NCBI GenBank assembly: GCA_002495675.1
Contig: DAGH01000020.1
Coordinates: 1 to 14,427 of the forward strand
Direction: 5' to 3'
Source of the DNA: Euryarchaeota archaeon UBA182
Lineage (GTDB): Archaea; Thermoplasmatota; Poseidoniia; Poseidoniales; Thalassarchaeaceae
DNA: 14,427 bases
Of the stretch, positions 1-7,512 are shown one piece after another (position 1 is the first letter of the stretch; each line of letters begins with the position of its first letter). A program made the position numbers and the translations under genes. The notes beneath the pieces were generated by a model, which saw only the letters and a list, made by a program, of their open reading frames with translations, did no database searches and was not told the DNA's origin.

Positions 1-653
1 TCTTGGATTCGGCAATAACTGAAGAAGTTGAGGATATTTCGAAATGGGGTGTTCTCGATGGCGTGACTACTAATCCGTCATTGATTAGGAAATCAGGGGC
101 AAACTTCGAGGATACGATTCGAAAGATAGCTGAAATTTGTCCCGGACCGATCAGTGCTGAAGTCACGTCTCACAGTACGAATGAGATGATCGAGGAAGGA
201 ATAGATCTGAAATCTAGGCTCCCAAAAAATGTCATTATCAAGATCCCATGCACTCCCGATGGCTTGGCAGCAACAAAAACTCTGTCTGAGAGGGGCATTC
301 CTGTAAACGTCACACTCATTTTCTCCGTATCACAAGCCCTCTTGTCTGCAAAGGCTGGGGCAGCGTATGTCTCCCCTTTTGTTGGAAGATTAGACGACAT
401 TGGCCAAGACGGTCTAGGACTAATCGAGGACATCAGCCAAGTCTGGGGCGTTCAGGGAATAAAAAACTGTAAGATTTTGGCGGCTTCAATTAGATCCAGA
501 CGTCACGTGGAGGTTTCGGCGAAGTTGGGGGCGCATGCGGCGACTATCCCATACAGCATTTTCACCGAGTTGATTCAACACGAGCTAACAGATTCAGGGT
601 TGGACAAATTCAAGTCCGACTGGGAGGCTGTGAAATCCGAAGGTAGAGCATGA
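1..653 (+). CDS. Transaldolase / fructose-6-phosphate aldolase (TalC/FSA type), 5' end cut off
   Basis: A class I aldolase of the small transaldolase/FSA family. It forms a Schiff base with a ketose phosphate in the non-oxidative pentose phosphate or related sugar pathways. The frame is open to the window edge. The first visible residues read (F/I/V/L)-L-D-S-A, matching the family's usual FLD(S/T)A beginning, so only about 3-6 residues are probably missing and the TTG at 3 is unlikely to be the start. Visible motifs are GVTTNPSLI, the Schiff-base lysine in VIIKIPCT (about residue 80 of the visible part) and SPFVGRLDD. Roughly 217 visible residues plus the missing ones fit the family's ~220. 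Sequence alone does not separate transaldolase from fructose-6-phosphate aldolase activity. The stop codon abuts the stop of the convergent kinase gene. Confidence 0.9.
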   Translation, partial: LDSAITEEVEDISKWGVLDGVTTNPSLIRKSGANFEDTIRKIAEICPGPISAEVTSHSTNEMIEEGIDLKSRLPKNVIIKIPCTPDGLAATKTLSERGIPVNVTLIFSVSQALLSAKAGAAYVSPFVGRLDDIGQDGLGLIEDISQVWGVQGIKNCKILAASIRSRRHVEVSAKLGAHAATIPYSIFTELIQHELTDSGLDKFKSDWEAVKSEGRA

Positions 654-1199
654 TCAATAAACGCCAATGTTGCTAAGCTCTCTGTCGATCGACTCCTCAA
701 AGTCCTCTGGAGTGCCATCATTCATGATCTTGATGTCTGCAAGATCCATCACCAGCTTCAACCCCCAGCCCCATTCTCTTGACTCCCTCTCCTCGAAACC
801 TCCGTCATCGGATCTTGACCTTCCAATTACTCTCTTTTTTCTCGTTTCCTCGGGTGCGTCTATGGCGATCACCAACATCCTGGGGTGCGAGGATTGCAAT
901 CTTTCCATTTCCTCAATCTGTCGTACTCCGTCTATTACAACATGTGAAACCTGGATGAATTCATCGACTTGGGGCAAAATTCGTTCCATTATCACCGATG
1001 GGCCGAATTCGTTCCTGAGGTCCTGCGCCACGTGACCCATGATTTCTGCTTCAGGTTCCATTCCCCTAGATTTTACTTCTTCTCTAACGACATCACCTAA
1101 CGAAAGGGCACGCCATCCCCTCTTCTGAAGGATATCGCTGACCTTGCCCTTCCCAGAACCAGGAGGGCCGGCAATTACCAGAACCCGTTTATCAGACAT
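654..1199 (-). CDS. UPF0200-like archaeal P-loop nucleotide kinase
   Basis: A 181-residue P-loop NTPase resembling the archaeal UPF0200 / adenylate-kinase-like group. Its substrate is not known to me; a nucleotide or CoA-precursor kinase role is only inferred from the fold. The Walker A loop is at residues 11-19 (GPPGSGKGK, K17). It is followed by the family's SLGDVVREE segment (about 33-41) and a downstream IDGVRQIEE element (about 89-97). The C-terminal part carries an IDAPEETRKKR lid-like stretch rich in basic residues. The loop ends GKGK where adenylate kinases have GKGT and most UPF0200 proteins GKST, so the usual hydroxyl residue is absent. It is the last gene of the leftward run, 40 bp after the enoyl-CoA hydratase. 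Its TGA directly touches the TGA of the convergent transaldolase. Confidence 0.75.
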   Translation of the reverse strand: MSDKRVLVIAGPPGSGKGKVSDILQKRGWRALSLGDVVREEVKSRGMEPEAEIMGHVAQDLRNEFGPSVIMERILPQVDEFIQVSHVVIDGVRQIEEMERLQSSHPRMLVIAIDAPEETRKKRVIGRSRSDDGGFEERESREWGWGLKLVMDLADIKIMNDGTPEDFEESIDRELSNIGVY

Positions 1200-1239
1200 A
1201 TCTGCATTATATCAGTGATGGCTATTGATTGTCACGCCT

Positions 1240-2067
1240 CTATCTTCCCTTCCATTTGGGTTTCTTCTTCGAGAGGAAAGCCTCAACTCCAATTGAAGAG
1301 TCCTCAGTGTCGAAAAGAGCGACGAATTCCGACCTCTCAGCGAGTATCCCTTGAGTTAGTGGGAGATCCAAAGACGATCTAATTGTCCTCTTCGCTACTT
1401 TAACAGTGTATGGAGATTTTTGTGCTATTCTGCTGGCTAGAGCAATAACCTCTTCTCTCAATTCTGTTGGTGGGTAAACCGAATTGACCAACCCAATTTC
1501 TAATGCTCTTGAAGCGGGAATCATCTCTCCGGTGAGAATCATCTCCATTGAGATCCCGTATCCTACCAAGTTTGTCAATCGCTGAGTTCCACCACCACCC
1601 GGTATCAATCCAAGATTAATCTCTGGTTGCCCGAAATTGGAGTCCTCTGATGCGATTCGTATGTCGCATGAAAGGGCCAATTCAGTTCCACCACCCAATG
1701 CATACCCATCAATCATCGCAATTGTCGGCTTCGTGAGATTCCAGACTTTCTCCCATGCATTATTTTCAAAGAAAGGCCTCACGTCATCCGAACCCTGTCC
1801 CGAGAACTCTGAAATATCTGCTCCAGCAGCAAAAGCCTTGGGTTTTGGTCGTTCATCTTCTTGGGCCGACCGTGCTCCGGTAATCACAATGACTCGGACT
1901 GAATCATCAGATTCTGCTTTGTCACATGCTTGTATCAATTCCTTGTGAGTAGCTCTGTTGAGGGCATTAAGCCGATCTGGGCGATTCAGTGTCCAGATTT
2001 CTACGCAACCACCCGCTGGATTTGTGGAAACATCGATCCTCTCAACATTAACGAGATCTTCTGTCAT
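1240..2067 (-). CDS. Enoyl-CoA hydratase / isomerase (crotonase family)
   Basis: A 275-residue crotonase-fold enzyme, expected to hydrate 2-enoyl-CoA in fatty-acid or amino-acid degradation in the cytoplasm. Visible landmarks are the N-terminal LNRPDRLNALN (about 27-37), the first oxyanion-hole segment AFAAGADISEF (78-88), the second oxyanion segment ALGGGTEL (123-130), and FGQPEINLGLIPGGGGTQRL (145-164). Both glutamates used by classical hydratases are present, E129 in GGGTE and E149 in GQPE. That favours true hydratase activity over isomerase-only or hydrolase relatives. Length is normal. The insertion SAQEDERPKPK (about 67-77) before the oxyanion loop is slightly longer than usual. It lies between the polyproline membrane protein (42 bp upstream) and the P-loop kinase, with no functional link obvious from the neighbours. 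Confidence 0.9.
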   Translation of the reverse strand: MTEDLVNVERIDVSTNPAGGCVEIWTLNRPDRLNALNRATHKELIQACDKAESDDSVRVIVITGARSAQEDERPKPKAFAAGADISEFSGQGSDDVRPFFENNAWEKVWNLTKPTIAMIDGYALGGGTELALSCDIRIASEDSNFGQPEINLGLIPGGGGTQRLTNLVGYGISMEMILTGEMIPASRALEIGLVNSVYPPTELREEVIALASRIAQKSPYTVKVAKRTIRSSLDLPLTQGILAERSEFVALFDTEDSSIGVEAFLSKKKPKWKGR

Positions 2068-2109
2068 AACCCTGCGTGTACCGCCTCACAATTCAACCTC
2101 TCCATTGAT

Positions 2110-2946
2110 TCACAATGATGGAGGTGGAGGAGGGGGCAAACCAGATGGGGGAGGCGGTGGAGGAGGGTCTGGATCCGCATCCGAGTCCTCCGAAGCCTCA
2201 GAGATTTCGGCGACTGAATCTTCATTCTTCATCTTGTTTGGCTCGAAGGGTATTTCTCTGTTGACCTTCAAGACCCTCTGGTCGTCCAATCTGATGAAAG
2301 TCGACCCTATGACACCACTTGAGACACTCGAATAGTCGTAATTCAGTATCTTCAAACCATGATTTGTGTTGTTGATAAGGTCATTGAGGCCTTCTCCATC
2401 CTCTCTATCAACCCATTCCCTGAGTCGCCTGGTTCTCATTGGAGCGAGGGCCTTTCTCCTGTCTCTCTCGATCTTGTCTCTGATCTCGGATCTACGTTCC
2501 CTTCTAGTTTCAACAAACAACTCCACCTCGTCCTCAAATTCGGTCTGAGCATCACTTGATACTGCGAATTTTTCCGCTACCCTGGGGGAGTCGCTAGCCT
2601 TAGACTCGCCATGACTCGATTGTTCTTCCATGGTAGGTTGGTTGATATCATCCGACTTATTTTCAATTGATGTCTTGCTGGTGGTGGTCTCCTCTGGTGG
2701 GTTTTCCGTCATCGATGAGCTCTCTGCCAAAGATGAGGCTGGGACTGGATCTGCTTGATAGCGCGAAATCGGTGCGACAATTTTTTGTTTGGGCTTGCCG
2801 GTAAATAGTAGGATGGACATCAATGAAAGTATTGTTGTGGCGCCTGCTATCCTAGTGATGGGCGTTAGTGACCCCTGTAGGATGAGGAATACGGGCGATC
2901 CCATGAGGAATAATGCCCAGATCAATAAGCGGGGGATTGACGCCAT
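2110..2946 (-). CDS. Two-TM membrane protein with acidic linker and polyproline C-terminal tail, unknown function
   Basis: I do not recognise a family. The 278 residues begin with two hydrophobic segments (about 8-24 and 30-48), which form a hairpin or a signal-anchor pair. A long Ser/Thr/Glu-rich, probably disordered linker follows (about 60-140). Next come a strongly charged Arg/Glu helix (about 143-183, possibly coiled coil) and a short ordered-looking region (about 184-235). The end is an acidic stretch leading to a tail of seven prolines, SGL, six prolines and SL (261-278). Proline runs of this kind usually need archaeal IF5A for translation. The tail is the sort of sequence that binds SH3/WW/EVH1-like or profilin-like partners, but no partner is visible. 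It is 26 bp downstream of rdgB and 42 bp upstream of the crotonase, probably in the same transcript. Confidence 0.7.
   Translation of the reverse strand: MASIPRLLIWALFLMGSPVFLILQGSLTPITRIAGATTILSLMSILLFTGKPKQKIVAPISRYQADPVPASSLAESSSMTENPPEETTTSKTSIENKSDDINQPTMEEQSSHGESKASDSPRVAEKFAVSSDAQTEFEDEVELFVETRRERRSEIRDKIERDRRKALAPMRTRRLREWVDREDGEGLNDLINNTNHGLKILNYDYSSVSSGVIGSTFIRLDDQRVLKVNREIPFEPNKMKNEDSVAEISEASEDSDADPDPPPPPPPSGLPPPPPPSL
2119..2169 (+). repeat. G-rich tract with G-quadruplex potential (polyproline codons of opposite gene)
   Basis: The + strand holds a purine-rich run of GG, GGGGG and GGG blocks separated by one to a few bases, interrupted once around 2140-2149. It is the complement of the CCN proline codons ending the leftward gene. 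Four or more GG/GGG tracts in close succession meet the simple pattern for an intramolecular G-quadruplex on the template strand. Whether it folds cannot be told from sequence. Confidence 0.5.
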
Positions 2947-2972
2947 ATGCCTACCACGCTGGCAGTAGATAT

Positions 2973-3581
2973 TCAGATTGACGGAACTAATATTGCATCT
3001 GATAGGATATTTAGCGCATTTGCTCTATGCGAGAGCCTCGATTTCTCAAGTTTCGTCATCTCAGAGAAAGTACGACCATCTCCCTTGATAGGTATGAAAA
3101 TTGGATCATACCCAAAACCCCGATTTCCTCTGGGTTCAACTGCTATGACTCCCTCACAGAATCCTTCAAAAGACTGGATTTTGTTACCATCCCAAACAGA
3201 TATCGAGGCTGTATATCTGGCACTTCTGGTTTCCACTCCATCCATCAGCCTGAGTATTCCATTCGGCCCAATTTTAGAGTAAACATAGGAAGAATAGGGG
3301 CCTGGAAACCCCCCGAGTTCATCTATCAAAAGACCCGAGTCTTCAACCATCATCCAATCATCATCGAACTTATTCCCAATCTGTTCCAACACCTGTCTTA
3401 GTTTTGACGTTGCAACTTCATTGAAGTTATTCATCTGAGGCTCAATAACATGAATCTCGGATTCATAATCGCTGAGTAATTCTAATTTTATCCCTTTTGA
3501 TATCATATATTCTCTTGCCTCTAGAAATTTGCCTTTGTTTCCAGTGTGAAAGAGAATCCGTTTTGAGGTTGAATCAAGCAT
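2973..3581 (-). CDS. rdgB: XTP/dITP pyrophosphatase (RdgB/Ham1 family)
   Basis: This enzyme hydrolyses non-canonical purine triphosphates (ITP, dITP, XTP) to monophosphate and pyrophosphate, keeping deaminated bases out of DNA and RNA. The 202 residues carry the full family signature: FHTGNKGKFLEA (11-22), VEDSGL with the metal-binding acidic pair (79-84), LGGFPGPYSS (89-98), GNRGFGYDPIF (152-162), TFSEM (171-175) and LSHR (183-186). Length is typical. The ATG lies inside the end of bud32 (8-nt overlap) and is preceded by a Shine-Dalgarno-like GGGTGA, so the two are probably translationally coupled. The bud32/rdgB neighbourhood recurs in euryarchaea, which supports both calls. Confidence 0.95.
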   Translation of the reverse strand: MLDSTSKRILFHTGNKGKFLEAREYMISKGIKLELLSDYESEIHVIEPQMNNFNEVATSKLRQVLEQIGNKFDDDWMMVEDSGLLIDELGGFPGPYSSYVYSKIGPNGILRLMDGVETRSARYTASISVWDGNKIQSFEGFCEGVIAVEPRGNRGFGYDPIFIPIKGDGRTFSEMTKLEKSRLSHRANALNILSDAILVPSI

Positions 3582-4260
3582 GATATCTCACCCTGCTTCT
3601 TATTGACTCAAATCGGTCTACTACCGCTCTACCATCAAAACCATCTGAATCTGGATCCAAAAGGTATCCTTGAATGACTTTATTCATGGCCTCTGGTCGG
3701 TCAGAATGATGTGCTGTTAGACATTCATGGAGGGAATGTAAGTCAAGACCTAAGTGTTCTAGTTCCGCCACCAGCCTTCCCAAGCCATAGTCAATCAAAA
3801 CGATTCCATCCAAGGAAACTATCGCGTTTAAGGTTGTTAAATCACCGTGGGATATTCCCTGTGAATGGATAGATCTCAAAGATTTTCCAAGCTCGACCTC
3901 AATATCTCCCTTGGCTCCACCCTCCAAGGTGGATAATAGGGTCGGGCCTTTTACCTCACTCATAATTATCCAGCCCTCTTCTTGATCCATGGACAGAAGT
4001 TTCGGGGATAGGATTCCCCTTTCATTCAATCGAGAGAGGATCCTACCTTCTGCATAGATTCTCTGTCTAGACAGCGTTCTATCGAGTTTTGGATGCCTAT
4101 AACCCCTAGAAACTCTCTTTTTCAGAATGGCTGGCCTACCGATCCATGATCCAGAAATCACCTCGGCTTCTGCCCCGACATGGATCACGGCGGCTGGGGC
4201 CCATGGCGACCAAATTCCGTTCGGCATGACCACTGCAGGATTAGATGGCTTGAAAGGCAT
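3574..4260 (-). CDS. bud32: Kae1-associated protein kinase Bud32 (KEOPS complex)
   Basis: A small atypical RIO-like kinase/ATPase of the KEOPS complex, which makes the t6A modification at A37 of ANN-decoding tRNAs. From the chosen ATG it has 228 residues: GAEAEV (29-34), the nucleotide-binding lysine in ILKKR (about 47-48), the Bud32-typical YRHPKLD (54-60), EGRILSRL (71-78), catalytic loop HGDLTTLN (138-145, D140 and N145), the DFG equivalent DYG (157-159) and a basic C-terminal tail RSRVRYHA. The frame stays open to 4323, but that start would overlap nadA and add 21 residues unlike the family, so the ATG at 4260 is preferred; an ATG at 4227 is also possible. Kae1 is not in the window and must be encoded elsewhere. 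The gene heads the leftward run and ends inside rdgB. Confidence 0.9.
   Translation of the reverse strand: MPFKPSNPAVVMPNGIWSPWAPAAVIHVGAEAEVISGSWIGRPAILKKRVSRGYRHPKLDRTLSRQRIYAEGRILSRLNERGILSPKLLSMDQEEGWIIMSEVKGPTLLSTLEGGAKGDIEVELGKSLRSIHSQGISHGDLTTLNAIVSLDGIVLIDYGLGRLVAELEHLGLDLHSLHECLTAHHSDRPEAMNKVIQGYLLDPDSDGFDGRAVVDRFESIRSRVRYHA
3588..3593 (-). promoter_or_regulatory. Shine-Dalgarno site for rdgB within bud32
   Basis: On the minus strand GGGTGA stands six bases before the rdgB ATG and matches the archaeal anti-SD complement (GGAGGTGA) over GGTGA. It sits within the last codons of bud32 and fixes the rdgB start at 3581. It suggests reinitiation or coupled translation. Confidence 0.55.
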
Positions 4261-4285
4261 TGCACTCTGAAGTAATGTCGTTGAG

Positions 4286-5374
4286 ATGACGATGAAGTTG
4301 CCCCCTATCCCTCTAAGGCCCAAAATAAACGAGGGTTTGGATATAAATGATGAGGAACTGAATGCAGAGGCTCATCGGTTGATGTCACGTATCGGTCAGA
4401 AGATGAGATGGTCCTATGATGCCTGCAGGAATATTGCGCCATTGACTTTCAGAATCAACCAACTCAAAGAACAGGAGGACGTGATCATAATCGCGCACAC
4501 GTATCAAACACCGGACATAGTTTATGGCGTGGCAGATGCGGTTGGAGACAGCTACACTCTGTCGAAGATAGCAAGAGATGCGCCCCAATCGACAATTCTA
4601 TTTTCGAGTGTCCGGTTTATGGCAGAGACCGCCAAAATTCTCAGTCCTCAAAAGAAAGTCATTCATCCATCTCCGGAAGCTGGGTGCTCGTTGTCTGAAG
4701 GTATTGCCGCCTCGGATGTTCGAGCCTTGAAAGCCTCCTACCCCGGGGTTCCAGTGGCCTGTTACATCAACACTACGGCAGCAGTTAAGGCTGAATGTGA
4801 TGTATGTGTCACTAGTAGCAATTACCTTGGGATCGCGGAAAAACTCCCAGGAGACGAAGTCATTTTTGTCCCTGATAGGCTGATGGGTCTCCATTTGAAG
4901 AAGCATCTTGAGGGTAGGAAGACAGTCTACCTCCATGATGCTGATTGCGAAGTTCACGCCGCATTCTCCTCGGATTCCATACATCGCCAGAGGAGGGAGG
5001 CTGAAAAGAGGGGGCTCCAATTGAAAGTACTCGCCCATCCAGAGTGCGACTCCGAGGTCCTCGAGGCAAGCGACTTCGTCGGAAGTTCAGAAAGGATACT
5101 TACAGAAGCAAAGAAGTTAGGTGTCCAAGATGGGGTTGCTGTCATGATGATTACGGAATGCGGGACGGCAGAGCGAGCAATAGCAGAATCAGAGGCTCCG
5201 ATCGAGCTTATGGGGTCTTGCTCTATGTGTAGACACATGAAAAGAACTCACTTGGAAGACATACTGCAGGCTATTGAGTCCCCCACCGGCGATCAAATAG
5301 TCGAGATCGAGGACTCAATTATTCAAAGAGCTAGGGTATCATTGGATCAGATGTTTGCACTCTCTGATGCTTGA
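4286..5374 (+). CDS. nadA: Quinolinate synthase NadA
   Basis: A 4Fe-4S enzyme condensing iminoaspartate with dihydroxyacetone phosphate to quinolinate, a step of de novo NAD synthesis. The 362 residues contain IIIAHTYQTPDIVYGVADAVGDS (about 67-89), RFMAETAKIL (110-119), AGCSLSEG (132-139), YINTTAAVKAE (160-170), VTSSN (175-179), DADCEVHAAF (218-227), LAHPECD (249-255) and GSCSMCRHMKRTHLEDIL (310-327). The three cluster ligands correspond to C134, C221 and C315 by comparison with E. coli C113, C200 and C297; C312 matches the additional E. coli C294. An N-terminal extension of about 55 residues resembles the long bacterial form rather than the short Pyrococcus form. The start is 25 bp from divergent bud32; an ATG at 4292 is equally plausible. 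nadB and nadC are not present here. The 3' end overlaps the PAP2 gene antisense by 28 nt. Confidence 0.93.
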   Translation: MTMKLPPIPLRPKINEGLDINDEELNAEAHRLMSRIGQKMRWSYDACRNIAPLTFRINQLKEQEDVIIIAHTYQTPDIVYGVADAVGDSYTLSKIARDAPQSTILFSSVRFMAETAKILSPQKKVIHPSPEAGCSLSEGIAASDVRALKASYPGVPVACYINTTAAVKAECDVCVTSSNYLGIAEKLPGDEVIFVPDRLMGLHLKKHLEGRKTVYLHDADCEVHAAFSSDSIHRQRREAEKRGLQLKVLAHPECDSEVLEASDFVGSSERILTEAKKLGVQDGVAVMMITECGTAERAIAESEAPIELMGSCSMCRHMKRTHLEDILQAIESPTGDQIVEIEDSIIQRARVSLDQMFALSDA

Positions 5375-7503
5375 TTATTCCTACCCTCTGTGGCAGTTTG
5401 AACTGTCCAGACCATCAGAAGGGGTACCAGAATCACCACAGCGGCTTGGAGTAGGATCCTAGAGTAGGGCTCGAATGGGTCTTCCATATCATATATCTCC
5501 AATACAGGATCATCATCGCCTGTTGTCACGAGCCAAGCGGCTCCGATGGAAACCACTCTCGGATCCTGATGGACTGATGCTGATCCTGAGGTTAGAGGTA
5601 CGGGAGGAAGGTTTGGGGTCGAGCGGTCAAAAAGATACACATCATTGTACTTATCCAATTCTTCATCTTCAGATGGAGCATACGCCGTTATCTGCAAATA
5701 TACCAATTTCTCAGCCGTCAAGTGGGGACTCCAAGCATCCCAAGCAGGCCATGAGATAATCTCCGAGCTCCCCATTATTCTGTCAATCAAGACAACCCTT
5801 CTCATCGCTCCAACATCCACGGTCACGGCGATCGAGGCTCCATCTGCCGAAATTTCTGTTATTGATCCATTTCTGGGGTCAATATCAATCCCTGCCTCTC
5901 TTAGCCCCTCTTCCGTTTCCTCGTCAGATGATGCATTGACGAAGTAACTCTGGCGTGTTTCCGTTGATACGGAAAAGATGCTCAATTCTGGTCCATCACC
6001 CCGATCGGTCGCCCAAATTATGGAATCCCCTGACACGGTCAAGGCAGTTACGTTTTGTGTGTCATCTATGAAAATTAAACCCCCTCCATATGGATTCCTG
6101 ACCTCAATACCATTCGAGTTTAGCAATGCCACGTATGAGACTCCGTCTAGGGTAGTTCCTATTCCAAGATCGTGGATACTATACGAAAGGTCGCTCCTAG
6201 CTTGTGGAGAAATCACCCCAGATGAGGGATCGATTTCGAACCAATCATACCTGGATCCGTCGTAGATCGCCATTCTCTCCCCAGAGATTTCTATTGATGG
6301 GGGTGAAGGCCATGGTGCGCCACCGACCTTGAATGAGGTTGATGTACTGAGGTTCCATGCTATTATTGCTGTATCTTCATTGGCTGTTTCATTAATAGCG
6401 ATCATCCATTCTCCCTCACCGGTAGCCTCAGATGGTACTTCCACGCCTTCCAGTGGGAATGACTGATGAGTGGCATCATAAACTAGTATTGTGGTTGTTA
6501 GGAAGAGAACAGTGACGATTGCAACAGAGGTTTGCTTTCTGGAAGCTTGCCTGTAAGGCTCAACGGTTCTTTGGATAATTTTCCTGATTTTTCTCAATGC
6601 CAACCTAGGATTGTCGATTAACAAAGCGAATCTCCGCCCGATCAATCTTTCATCGAAGACTCCCCAAACGCCCTCTCTGGTTTTGTCAGCTAGAAGAACT
6701 GCAAAATGCGCAATAATGAGGCCTCCCAGCACGTCTGATATCCAGTGGATGCCAAGGTAGACAATGCTGAAGGCAGTGAGGAAAATGAATGCGAGAAGTG
6801 CCATGGAAAACCTGTGCCACCTTCCATCCTCATCCCACTTCACGAAGGCCAACCATATTGCGAATGGCATACCAATGTGCAGGCTAGGCATTCCATTGGT
6901 GAACGGATCGATTTGGACAAACCAGTTTCTTATCTCTGGAGTTAGATCGTAGGCGAGGGTTTCCATTCCAGGGATAACATCGCCTGTGACTCTAACATTT
7001 AGGAACAGGTAGAACGGCAATGCTAGTATGTATACGTAGAACATTGTGAGCGCGATTCTGTCAGCCATGTACCTGTCGTCTGCATAGATTGGATAGATGA
7101 AGGCTGAGAATATAGCCGTCATGTATCCCATGACATAGAAGTGAGTTAGTACCTCAGTGAGTAATTCTGATTTGAATCCGGTCTGAACCCATAGTGTCAC
7201 GTCTCCCTCAATGGCGTATATGTAGGGAGTTATCTCTATCCTTGTGCTGGCCATTAAAGCTCGATCAATCTGATCAAGAGGGTCTTTCCAGAGGTAAACA
7301 GAGAAGACAATGAGCATATGGAACCAGTACCTCCTGAACATGTCGACGTACGCACTCCAAGAGTGTCTAACAAATCGAGGCCTGAGTAGTGGCATCAAAG
7401 CCACGCTACAGAGAATCGCAGCCGTGACCCATGTTAGGTAGATTCCCGTCTGTGCCATAATATGAACCGTCCGAGTCGCACACACGTCATGAATGAAACC
7501 CAT
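5347..7503 (-). CDS. PAP2-family membrane phosphatase/phosphotransferase fused to an extracytoplasmic beta-rich domain
   Basis: The N-terminal half (about 17-275) is a polytopic PAP2-superfamily domain with the Aur1/inositolphosphotransferase-like signature. MPSLH (205-209) is the PSGH-type motif, and YLGIHWISDVLGG (249-261) supplies the third-motif histidine H253 and D257. Such enzymes dephosphorylate or transfer lipid phosphate groups at the membrane, so a role in lipid or lipid-carrier metabolism is inferred. A further TM segment (about 326-342) leads to roughly 340 residues of short beta-strand-like repeats with Ser/Asp/Gly turns, resembling a TolB/WD40-like propeller. A final TM helix (about 690-706) and a short hydrophilic tail follow. 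The start at 7503 is 9 bp after the Mrp-type gene; M16 (7458) gives a cleaner hydrophobic N-terminus and may be the true start. The propeller assignment is tentative. Confidence 0.8.
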   Translation of the reverse strand: MGFIHDVCATRTVHIMAQTGIYLTWVTAAILCSVALMPLLRPRFVRHSWSAYVDMFRRYWFHMLIVFSVYLWKDPLDQIDRALMASTRIEITPYIYAIEGDVTLWVQTGFKSELLTEVLTHFYVMGYMTAIFSAFIYPIYADDRYMADRIALTMFYVYILALPFYLFLNVRVTGDVIPGMETLAYDLTPEIRNWFVQIDPFTNGMPSLHIGMPFAIWLAFVKWDEDGRWHRFSMALLAFIFLTAFSIVYLGIHWISDVLGGLIIAHFAVLLADKTREGVWGVFDERLIGRRFALLIDNPRLALRKIRKIIQRTVEPYRQASRKQTSVAIVTVLFLTTTILVYDATHQSFPLEGVEVPSEATGEGEWMIAINETANEDTAIIAWNLSTSTSFKVGGAPWPSPPSIEISGERMAIYDGSRYDWFEIDPSSGVISPQARSDLSYSIHDLGIGTTLDGVSYVALLNSNGIEVRNPYGGGLIFIDDTQNVTALTVSGDSIIWATDRGDGPELSIFSVSTETRQSYFVNASSDEETEEGLREAGIDIDPRNGSITEISADGASIAVTVDVGAMRRVVLIDRIMGSSEIISWPAWDAWSPHLTAEKLVYLQITAYAPSEDEELDKYNDVYLFDRSTPNLPPVPLTSGSASVHQDPRVVSIGAAWLVTTGDDDPVLEIYDMEDPFEPYSRILLQAAVVILVPLLMVWTVQTATEGRNNQASESANI

Positions 7504-7512
7504 ACTTTGAGA

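Noticed and set aside
1958..2335. A + strand frame encoding a poly-Gly tract
   Set aside because: It is the antisense of the polyproline tail and the crotonase start, and its composition is dictated by the opposite gene.
4261..4323. Longer N-terminus for Bud32
   Set aside because: It would overlap the nadA start by 38 nt and adds residues unlike the family, whose conserved part begins at GAEA.
4598..5038. A 146-codon minus-strand frame within nadA
   Set aside because: It lies wholly inside the conserved quinolinate synthase and has no domain signature of its own.
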